From Owenia fusiformis (taxonomy: Eukaryota > Annelida > Polychaeta > Sabellida > Oweniidae), in NCBI GenBank assembly GCA_903813345.2, contig CAIIXF020000009.1, positions 1-64,000 of the forward strand: a DNA stretch of 64,000 nucleotides, read 5' to 3'. The notes beneath the pieces were generated by a model that saw only the letters and a program-made list of their open reading frames with translations, ran no database searches and was not told the origin of the DNA. Position 1 is the first letter of the stretch, and every line of letters starts with the position of its first letter. The translations under genes and the position numbers were made by a program. Positions 55,125 to 64,000 of the stretch are shown in pieces.

Positions 55125-55903
55125 TTTCCGTGAAGGAGATACAGGTACCCCGGGACCGACATTTACGCCACATATTCAGTTTTTAGCCACCAGTTTGGTA
55201 AATTTCAGTTAGATTTGAATTTTTTATATGCAAGAAGTGTTGTATTGTTTGAAATTTCTTGCTGACTGGTAGCACAAAAACAGAAAGTATTGTAATGTCA
55301 GAGTGTTGTATGGAAGGGGTTTGCAGGTCAATTTGAGAAAGCATTGTGGAAGAAAGGGGTGGTGAGAGAAGGGAACACCCTACTCCATATGGACAATGCA
55401 CCTGCCCACAGATCTCAAAATGTTCAGAAAACAATATCCCTGGACCTCAAAATTGAGCCCTTGGCCAATGCACATCTGCTCACATGTATATGTGACCTGT
55501 TTATTTCTATACTACTTATTTCTATAGAGAAAGGACGCAGGTTTATTAACATTGATTAAATAAAACAACCCATGCAACTGCATATTGCTACCATGTCAGA
55601 GGATGGATTCAGCCTTGTCTCACAATCTTGAGTTAAGAGGATGAGGAATTGTGTACTTGTATGTAGCACTTGATGGAATCTATTTAGAGGGCCCTGTGGA
55701 ATGAATGTGGCATGAATACCATATAGTGATGATAAAATATTCAAAATCAACTAAGGCATAACAAAATGGGGTAATTCATGACCATCATGGTTTGTTTTGT
55801 TCAGCCTGCATTCAACTGCATTGCATGTTAAACAAGCTAAAATAGCTTCAGAATATGTGACGTAAATGTCGGTCCCGGGGTACCTGTACCTCCTTCACGG
55901 AAA
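55125..55903. mobile_element. Element with about 50-bp inverted ends
   Basis: The left arm TTTCCGTGAAGGAGATACAG, GTACCCCGGGACCGACATTT, ACGCCACATATTC is matched inverted by 55852-55903 with few mismatches. The GC-rich centre (ACCCCGGGAC) stands out in AT-rich DNA. It encloses a mariner transposase fragment. Confidence 0.8.
55344..55475 (+). pseudogene. Mariner transposase fragment
   Basis: The frame reads GNTLLHMDNAPAHRSQNVQK followed by TISLDLKIEPLANAHLL. DNAPAHxSxxV is the block around the second catalytic Asp of mariner transposases, and the IELLPHPPYSPDL-like block that should follow is degraded. Only about 45 codons remain; it is not functional. Confidence 0.8.
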
Positions 55904-56224
55904 CGAGTTATTATGGAATGATAATTTTCTAAAACTTATTTATTTTTAATTTTTGTATGTCATCACCCAATGTCATAAAATGATGCAATTTATCATATAA
56001 CATTTTCTGAAATTAGAAATTACTGATATGGGATTTGATACGGGATTTTTGCCGATATGGGATCCAATACGGAATTTTGGCTGATATGGGATCTGACTAT
56101 TCTGAGGGAAAGTATGATATTGTCCACTGAAAATATCATATTGATCGAGGGCAACAGCCCAAGTGTCAAAAAGATATTTATGTTATGAGTATTGGTCATC
56201 TATTTGTATTTATTTATTCTTCAG

Positions 56225-56264
56225 CACCTAATGGCTTCTATATAAGAGTTGGTCTTGGATTGTG
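56225..56264 (+). CDS. Possible 40-bp internal exon
   Basis: TATTTATTCTTCAG, then CCTAATGGCTTCTATATAAG and on to TTGTG|GTAAGT; one frame gives PNGFYIRVGLGL. Good splice signals on both sides are the only evidence. No neighbour exon is established. Confidence 0.2.
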
Positions 56265-57159
56265 GTAAGTGAATTCAAATAGTGTGGTATGAGACATTGA
56301 ACAAATATTTCACTCTATTGAGGTGAATACCTGTACATCTTTCACAAGTGATATTCCACGAAGCCCGAATTCCCGGAAGCGTGGGATATCGCTAGATATC
56401 TCACGGTTGTCTTATCTGATTAGCATTGCCATTGAATATCGCCAGATATCCCACAACATGTGACCCGGTTTTGACCAATCATACTGTCGCTAGCTAGATA
56501 GTGATATAATAATGTTTCTTTTCACATTGGATTATAGTATGGAATAGTTCACGTTTGTTTTACTTAAGACTGGTATGCATTTACATTGTATATGTTTCCT
56601 TTTTCTTGCTGGATTCTGTAACAATTTTTGTACAAGTCCCTTCAAGTCCTTTTTGAATTTGTGTTACAAGGTTACTGCTATCTGTAAGATGAAACTAGGC
56701 TGAAATGTGTTGATACATATCATTACAGTCATGTGGGCTTACACCAAGAAATTAACCATTCTTGGGTTGGGTTCAACTCCCAAATAACTGGATATAGTAT
56801 TTTACACATTTTGATATATCTTTTTTATCAAAATAAAATGAACATGTAAATCATGTTTGGTCTTTTTCTTTTAAGAGAATGAATTTAGAGTTTAATAAGT
56901 CTCATGAGATGACTATGGGCCTGGGTCAGTATTTTTATGTCCATTAGAAAAATGTAATTAATTGATTCAATGTGGGAGAGGTGCAATTATGTCATCACCA
57001 AGATTACATATTGTTATTGCCTCCATTTTTTCTGGATCGTGGTGTCGGCATCAGTAAACACATTTGTGTAACAAAATCTTAAAACTTGAAATGTCCTAAC
57101 AAGTTCTCTTTAGACTAGGTTTTATTTCAAAATCAAATTGACCAATTTATTTGTCAAGT
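56265..57159. other. Intergenic, nothing recognised
   Basis: AT-rich; no coding frame, inverted-repeat element or tandem repeat seen. A GGGATATCGCTAGATATCTC/CCAGATATCCC palindromic patch lies at 56382-56455. Confidence 0.5.
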
Positions 57160-58150
57160 TGTCTACAAGTTGTAAGAAGTTCTATCCTGACTTTAGATTT
57201 GAGATTCGACCTTCAATGACTTGTGGAGGTCAAAAAAGGTCAAAAAGCTAGTTTTCAAAGTTGATTCAAATTGAACAATTATTTTTTTTAAAATCATCTT
57301 TAAGTTCTAAGAAATTCAAGTTCAAATCTGCCTCTAAATTTGAGATTTGTCCTTCAATGACCTTCTCAAAGTCAAAAAGGTAAAACGAGCCTCAAATTGA
57401 CAACATTTTTCAAAATCTACTCAAATCTATTCAAATGCTATTTTTCCATTGACCATTTTTTCAAAATCATCTGAAGCTCTGTAAACTCTGAGGTTCACTT
57501 CTGACTTTAGATTTGGGGTTCAATGACATTCTCAAGGTCAAAGAAGGTCAAAAAGGTGTTTTTCAACCCTGCCTAAGTTGACCAAATTATTTTTCAAATT
57601 ATTTCAAATCTAACTTTTAATTTGAGAGTTGACCTTCAATGACCTTTTAAGGTCAAAACTGCTAAAGAGAATTTTCAAACTTGCTTCATAGATCAATTTT
57701 TTAAAATCATCTACAAGTTCTCAGAAGGTCAAATCTGACTTTAAATTTAAGTTTTGACCTTCTCAAGGTCAAGAAAATCAAAAACATCTTTTTTAACTTG
57801 CTTCAAATTGACCATTTTGCTTTTTTCAAAATCATTAACAAGTTTTCCAGAAGTTCAAATCTGACTTCAGATTTTGACATTTGACCTTCAATGACCTTTT
57901 CATGGTCAAAAAGGCCAACCAAAAGGTCTCGTTTCAACTTGCTTGAAATTGACCAATTTTTCATAATCACATTCTCAGAAGTTAGAATCTGACTACATTT
58001 GACCAGTGAAGGTCACAAAGGTCAAAAAGGTATTTTTCAAATTGACTTTAAAAATCATCTACCAAGTACAAGTTCTCAGGTTTACAGGTTCTCTGATTTT
58101 TACATTTAAGATTTGACTTTTTATGACCTCAACGTAAAAAGGTCAGTCAT
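57160..58150. repeat. Degenerate tandem array rich in AGGTCA/TGACCT
   Basis: About eight units of 100-160 bp, each with TTTGACCTTCAATGACCTT, then CAAGGTCAAAAAGGTCAAAA, then TTTTCAAATTGACCA-type text. Unit centres lie near 57210, 57347, 57510, 57632, 57755, 57882, 58010 and 58110. The inverted GACCTT/AAGGTC words can pair. No coding frame is kept. Confidence 0.8.
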
Positions 58151-58489
58151 TTGAAACGATTGAAATTATATTGATCTATTTGAGTTAGATTGAGGATGTT
58201 TTACTTTGCTTCAAGGACAATCATTTTAGACACAGAGTATGATAAACACAAAGCGGTCGAGAGTGTATCTTCTGCAACTTTAGATCTATCTTTTACTGGT
58301 ATCTGTCAAAGAATCGATCAAATAAGACTTGTTTCCAAAAACTGACTTTGATTCAATTCCTTTTTGAAAATAACATAATTTATTCTCCCCGTGGTATGAC
58401 TCATATTGCTCTTTTTAAAATAATCTCATGATTTGGCGGGAATTTGAAAAACAGACAAGTGAACTGTGGAAATACGCTAACATTACACA

Positions 58490-58858
58490 ATGCCCTTCAA
58501 TGAGGAAGAATGGATGGAAAAATTTAAGACAAAGATTGAATCTAAGAGTAGGAGAGTAGGAACGTGTTTGATCTGGACAGGGGGATTGGACAGGAAAAAG
58601 CAGTATGGGCAGATAAACGTCCAGATTCCAGAGAGCTTCCGATGGTCCCGACTTCAAGTTCACAGGGCGACGTATGCTGTTTATTACGGATACGACAGTA
58701 TACAGAATAATCTCGATGTGTCACATTTATGCCACAATGCATTATGTGTCGACATATCTCACCTTAGCCTGGAGAGCAGATCTGTGAACAACCTGAGGAA
58801 GTTATGTCGCAATAATGGATTCTGCATAGGACACAAGGAGGCGGACTGTATACTCTAG
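58490..58858 (+). CDS. His-Me finger (I-PpoI-like, His-Cys box) nuclease, 122 aa
   Basis: Intact single-exon gene. The residue pattern fits the zinc-binding His-Me homing-endonuclease family. C26 (GTCLIW) with C81, C86 and H91 fits zinc site 1. H79 in VSHLCHN is the general base, and N100, exactly 21 residues later as in I-PpoI (H98/N119), is the metal ligand. C106, C112, H115 and C120 fit zinc site 2. The basic middle part (RWSRLQVHRATYAVYYGY) would lie on DNA. It ends CIL, typical of the family. I-PpoI cuts DNA at a long site in rDNA; the target here is unknown. No intron or rDNA surrounds it, so it may be a mobile or domesticated gene. Many animal genomes carry such stand-alone copies. Confidence 0.85.
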   Translation: MPFNEEEWMEKFKTKIESKSRRVGTCLIWTGGLDRKKQYGQINVQIPESFRWSRLQVHRATYAVYYGYDSIQNNLDVSHLCHNALCVDISHLSLESRSVNNLRKLCRNNGFCIGHKEADCIL

Positions 58859-61572
58859 TTCCCCGACATACTGCAGCATACCTCACCTTAGCCCAACAGC
58901 TGTCCTACAAACTGTAGGTCAGATGTGGCCCAAACAGCTGTTTTCACAGCTACAAGTTTCGTTAGCAACGTTAGCAAACTTGTAATGCTACCTAGCCTAG
59001 CTAGAAGGTCCCAAGTCCTTGTAAAAGCAGAGGGCAAGTTTGCAAAATGGATGATACACTCTCCTCATAAGATTTGGTAACTCTTCAAAACAATCAAAAT
59101 TATTCAAAATTATATAAAATCAGGTTGGAACTTATTTAGACCAATAGAAAAGTGTGATTGTCTTCAGCTTTTCACGAATATTTTTACGTAACGTTTTACT
59201 TGAAATTAGATTTGTGACATTAATTATGAAAACGTATTTTTTACGAGCCTTAAACGCAACACAGCTCAGTTACGCACTTACACAGGATATAAAGTAAAAC
59301 CATGCTCCAAGGGTCTGTCTACCAATAGGTTGTTAAAAGTGTTCTAGCGTTTTTATGGATATCATAAAGGTCGCTCAGTCTCGTCTTGCCGAGTAATATG
59401 GCATCAACAGACATACCTGACGTGTTGTGGTCAATCCATGCTCCTCAGTTCTGGATAACTGCTGCAATGCGGACGTTGAAGTTGTTTGAAATGTAGTAGG
59501 GAAATAAACATTTACCTACATCCCTTACTACATTTCTGTTATGGTAAAATGTGTGATATAAAGTGCATCGTCTACCTCAAAGTTGAATAAATGAGAGCAT
59601 TTTCTGCAAACTTATTGAACGACCTTGGTACAAGATCAAAAGCGAATCTGTGAAAAGTTCAAAAAACTTTTGAATGAATGATAGCATTTTCCGCGAACTT
59701 ATTGAACGACCTTGCACAAGATCAAAACCGAATATTTGATTTAAGTGCAAAGATAGGCTCATTGAATCTGAGGAATTGGATTCCCGATCTGACCAAATTA
59801 CAAAGATAGTTGTTTATGAAGAATATGCTCACTGACTCTTTGACCGAGACCGCTTTCTTTATATGATATACTAATAAAGCAAGGAAGAATAGCTGAAAAA
59901 ATAATGGTGATGCAAAAAAATTGCAAAAAGTACTAATATATATAAAATTATATATATATTATTTATCATGAGTTGTCTAGGGCCTTTCACAGTCCTGCGG
60001 GATAACAAATGACTGCTGTTGGCCCAATATATTGGTTAAAGGGACAAAGTGCGTAAATGAAGTCTCACTTTTGATCTTCATAGTATTTCCAATGGATTAA
60101 TAAGTACCCGATCTTTCATTTGACACCAAAAAAGCTCAAACAGACCACATCAGAGTTGACACTTGATCATGACAAAATATTTTTGATCTATCAATTTTTA
60201 TATGTCAAGTTTTTAGCAATGCCATAGAAAGATGGCATTGTTATTTGCATTAATTATCAATTCATTTTTGACAGGATTTTCAAGCATACGCCATCTTTTA
60301 ATCCAAGAGTTATTTAAAACATATAATACACTATTTGTAAAAAGTGGTAATTCACTTTTTTCAATCTCTGAACTTCAAATGCTGTTTTCTATGCAAGTGA
60401 TTTTTTTCACTTCAGTATTATCCCAAATTAAAGTTTTTATCATATTTGATTGACTGTGTGAGTGACATGTCTCAAACAATATTTTGTCCTTTTTCATTCA
60501 AAAATAGGCGCATTGCCTGTTTAATTACCAGTCATCCAGTAGACCATTGCAATTGCTATATGTCGATTTATACCACAGCCCGTTGAGAGTTCATTACTCC
60601 CTACAGACCATCATTCATTCCATTAGTATATCAATAATAGTAATTTAAAAGTAACTCCATGTAAATAATTATTGCGTTGCATGGTTGAAAGTTTTGAGAC
60701 TAATGATGGCATAGTTCGTATAACCTAGCTAATTATCGGGAATATGTCAGTTCACGTCAACTTATAACAGACGGCAGTCTAGCTTTCGTTTAACAATAAT
60801 TATTGTATCCAAGCTTACACTGTTTTGTTGAATATATAAAATATAAAAAATACCCGATACGACACGAGATTCGGTCACTGCCAAGGTCTTCGGTCGATAA
60901 AATACATCGACGTAAATTGTACTGTTATTCACAAAATTCAATAATTTATTAATACAGTATGTATTCTACAGACCATTTCCTTTAGTCAGTATTATATAGT
61001 TACGTGAATTGTTCAAAAGAATGTTTGCGTAGTGACGCTATGCGACAGTAAATCCATTGACAAACATTTACAAGAACAATAGTTCATCCAAAAGTGTATG
61101 GAGTTCCCACTGAAAGTGAAGAGATTAATGAAACAATGTACATAACATCGATATCTAGTGTCAAGGTGCACCGTATTTTCTATATCAGATTATTGTTCCA
61201 AACGGTGTTGCCATCACAAAAAGCAACTAAAATATTTATAAATAAAATGCAAATTTTTGCTAGATCATTGAGAAAAGAAAGGAGATCTGCTCAATCTCGT
61301 GCATTAAGAGAAATGATTAATTTAAGGAAATAAGGGAAAAACAGCCGACTCATAATGCATAATGGGTCTTCACTTTAAGCTAAGATGAAGAAACGAAGCA
61401 GTACTTTGCCCATACCTCATATTTTGGTGAAAAAGTTTAGAGGATGTGTTGTACTAACACCAACGTGACATAAAAGTGATTAGAAATTGCTTCGACAATA
61501 AATTGTTGACATAACTTTATGAGTGCAACAAAATATAATTTAAATTACTTCAATGTATGACAAAGTCTGACA
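58859..61572. other. Intergenic between nuclease and lyase
   Basis: No gene recognised. 59590-59646 is repeated at 59677-59733 (GCATTTTC, AACTTATTGAACGACCTT, ACAAGATCAAAA; offset 87 bp). TA-rich patch at 59937-59965. The start of the lyase gene has no obvious TATA. Confidence 0.5.
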
Positions 61573-62260
61573 ATGCAAATGCCAAGGACTCCACTGCGGC
61601 TATGTTTCACGAGTTTACTGTCGTTCATCCTCGTGATGAAACTATGCCTTGCGGAGTATTCCAAAGTTGCTACCAACTTCAGAACGTTAGCCATGCCTGA
61701 GGATGAGGCGGAGGAGAGGTATTCCATAAGAGAAGCAATCGAATATGTTCATCCAACCAAGATCACCACTGATGGCAGGTTTGGCGATTTAAACTACGGT
61801 GATTCCGACGCATATAGCACGCATGGGTTACGACTATGTCAAATTATACAAGCGCATCATCTGGATCACTTAGATAATTATCTATATCAGAACTCATCAA
61901 CATTGGAATGGATTATAAAATCCTGGGAATATTTAGCATATAGCGCACCTGTAATTACAGACTGGAATTGGTGGGTTTTGCAAATAAGCACACCAAGGTC
62001 CCTTTGGCCTGGTCTCTATCTCTCAAGGGAAAGTATCAGTAACACGTTGTATGATGACTTGATTCAAAGATATTGGACAGATGCTGAAGTCTGGGATGTC
62101 GCAAACAAAGACGGCAAAATGTCGGCGTCAAATCTGGCAAATAGGGGATTTCTAGGATTGTTTGAGGCATATTTCCAAGGGGAAACTATATTTAGAGACA
62201 GAACAAATGAGGTTATTCAACTTTTAAGAACAGAGATAGTTAACAAAAGCTCGTATCAAG
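61573..62260 (+). CDS. Lyase exon 1: leader and first half of the alpha-toroid
   Basis: 229 codons and one base (phase 1), ending SSYQ|G before GTAAACAAAT. Contains the signal peptide, the LRLCQIIQAHHLD helix, NWWVLQIS and SNLANRGFLGLF. Confidence 0.82.
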
Positions 62261-63762
62261 GTAAACAAATTCCTATTTTTTTCCAAAGGAGCCACGGCTG
62301 ACATCTACTTAATTAGCTTATAATGCACAACCTATTCGGACTGTGTTATCTCTATCTCGTTTCTTGCTTATCCCATTAATAAGTAAAAACTTTTTAAAAT
62401 ATCTAAATGACTGGTCCAAATTCCAAAAAGCAGGGTATATTCCCAGGTCCTTTCAAAACATTCTCTTAATATGGTAGCTAGAACCACACTATCAATATTC
62501 AGCAAAATATGGGAAAATGATTTGGTATAGTCGAGAAAGATAATTGAAAAATGCATACATCTGTAAATGGAAGACCACACCAAAACAAGTTTCATATTTT
62601 TTCTTCTATTTTTTCACATTTTTTCAATTTTTTTTAATTTCTTTTTTTCAAAATTTTGGATACATTTATTCTTTTGTTACATTGTTAAACAACACTTTTG
62701 TATTTCAAAAAGTTATCAATGTATTTAAAATTTAAAAGTGGAAATGCAATAAAATAACTTTGCATATGATTGATTTGTTTATTTTTACACCTTGTACTAT
62801 TGAAATGGCCATATGCCCCTGTAAACTGTACTTGGTATAGGATAAAGCAGTTATGTACGGTCGGTTTGGATATTGGGTTCATCCCTCGTGAGATATGCAC
62901 ATCTATCTTCGGTCCCTACGGTCCCTCAGGTAGATATGCATATCTCCCTCTGGATAAACCCCATATCCAAAACCTCCCAGTACATAACCCTTATATATAT
63001 CATATCATATTATTTAAGTATATCTTCTTTGAAATACATACATTTACGTGGATGTAATGTTATTTGTACAGGCGAGGGCATAGGAGCGGACTATTGTATC
63101 CACACTCATAACATCCACGTAGGACTTTGGGAAGGGCAATACACTAACTCACATCTACGACTGATGATATACAACGGTGGATACGGGGCAGAATATCTTA
63201 AGAGATTTGCTCTTATTCATATCCTTCTACATGAGACTGCTTACAAGGTAATTTGGGGGATTTATTGGAATTCATTGTCAGAGTATAGTCGTGGTTAAAT
63301 AATATTAGCACTGTCTTAATTCCGTTGTTATGACAACCTGGTCTTTTTTAATTTTACTGATGTAGTGGTATTTGATTTTAGTTGTTTTGCTTCCGTTCGA
63401 CTTCGCTTCTTAAAAGAAAGCTTCGTCTTCAGGTAGCTATAACATGACTCTTTAGTCAGGGTATAGCAAAGGAGTATAGCAACGGAAACAATGAATGCAA
63501 TGCGATAATGGATTCTAATTTGCTTTTCAGTGAGAATCTCAAGTATTAATCGATATAGGTTGAGTAATTAACCTTACAGCATAACTGTGTTTTTGTATTC
63601 TTTTAGGTCGATGAACTAGTTTTGTCAGAGTTCATTAACGCTTTCTTGGAGTGTCATCAATATTTGTGCCGTGGGCAGACATTTGAACCGAGTGTAGTGG
63701 GACGTAACATCGATGATAACCAGCGGGTGACTTATTGGGCAGCTTACGACTCTGTATACAAG
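61573..63762 (+). CDS. Secreted polysaccharide lyase 8-like enzyme, first three exons, continues off the window
   Basis: Exons 61573-62260, 63072-63247 and 63607-63762 join in one frame (340 codons). Family PL8 enzymes cut hyaluronan or chondroitin by beta-elimination. Evidence: leader MQMPRTPLRLCFTSLLSFIL and on to LCLA; NWWVLQISTPRSLW (from residue 132), matching the PL8 NWWxxxIGxPR core; ANRG at 189-192 with the candidate catalytic Asn190; DYCIHTH at 236-242 with candidate His242; YNGGYG at 263-268 with candidate Tyr267. The His-Tyr gap is about 25 residues against 9 in bacterial enzymes, so either there is an insertion or His257 takes the role. The beta-sandwich half of a normal 700-900 residue protein lies beyond the window. 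Exon 1 starts at the first Met; Met3 is also possible. Confidence 0.82.
63072..63247 (+). CDS. Lyase exon 2: catalytic His/Tyr segment
   Basis: Acceptor TTATTTGTACAG; starts by completing GGC (Gly230). Reads GEGIGADYCIHTHNIH, then YTNSHLRLMIYNGGYGAEYL, and ends TAYK at a phase-0 donor AAG|GTAATT. Confidence 0.8.
63607..63762 (+). CDS. Lyase exon 3
   Basis: Acceptor GTATTCTTTTAG, 52 codons, VDELVLSEFINAFLECHQYL then CRGQTFEPSVVGRNIDDNQR, ending VYK before GTATCG. Phase 0 at both ends. After it, sequence to the window end (63763-64000) looks intronic. Confidence 0.7.
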
Positions 63763-64000
63763 GTATCGAACGACTGTCAATTCGTGCAGTGCACGATCTT
63801 TGGGTTATTTGATCTCTCGGTTTGCTTTTATTCACTGCGGATTTTCAAATTGTGGAAAATGAGGGGAAACTTGAACTTTGGCACCTCCAAAAGAGGTACA
63901 TTTATACAAGTTTAGTCCAAAACTCACCAATAGTACTTATATCTTTTTAATTAACCTTTTTAAAATGAATTTAATGATTCGGTCAAGCTAATTGAGCGGC

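Noticed and set aside
58415-58742. Minus-strand frames opposite the nuclease gene
   Set aside because: Shadows of the plus-strand coding sequence, which has the complete family signature.

Overview
The window is AT-rich animal nuclear DNA. Introns have GT/AG boundaries, there are U6 snRNA genes with an upstream TATA box, satellites, a Tx1/L1-like LINE and mariner remnants, and there are extracellular leucine-rich-repeat, sushi, LamG-like and sea-urchin-egg-lectin (SUEL) domains. A marine invertebrate is the best guess; I cannot fix the phylum. Three blocks of exactly 500 N (11301-11800, 36801-37300, 51301-51800) are scaffold gaps.

Layout. 1-4925 holds two satellites, a 186-bp unit repeated seven times and a 76-bp unit repeated about 40 times. 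The 76-bp array runs into the 3' end of a single-exon gene for a membrane LRR protein (4880-6574, minus). 6746-14242 is intergenic DNA with three DNA-transposon relics. 16100-24156 is a complete eight-exon plus-strand gene for a 905-residue single-pass membrane mosaic lectin: signal peptide, sushi, LamG-like, SUEL lectin, F5/8- or F-lectin-like domain, a 13-residue threonine-rich repeat tract, a membrane segment and a short tail. Every intron is phase 1. Exon 6 has been amplified in tandem together with its splice donor. 24446-27190 is a fold-back element carrying a 5'-truncated LINE with a 16-bp target duplication. 29560-36160 is a nest of terminal-inverted-repeat elements.

36399-51300 is a U6 snRNA locus. 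It has two complete U6 genes in 746-bp tandem units and four broken U6 pieces, three of them joined to a noncoding block of about 5.3 kb ('unit B'). The first plus-strand unit B splits a U6 gene and is flanked by a duplicated GCGCAA, which looks like insertion of an element that targets U6. Unit B is itself made of several families of 160-190 bp tandem repeats.

51801-64000 holds possible terminal exons of an unrecognised gene, more inverted-repeat elements, a mariner transposase relic, an AGGTCA-rich tandem array, an intact 122-residue His-Me finger (I-PpoI-like) nuclease gene (58490-58858), and the first three visible exons of a secreted polysaccharide-lyase-8-like enzyme (61573 onward, running off the window).

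The protein genes do not look like one pathway. Two are cell-surface recognition proteins (LRR and lectin), one is a secreted glycosaminoglycan lyase-like enzyme, and the rest is mobile or snRNA DNA.
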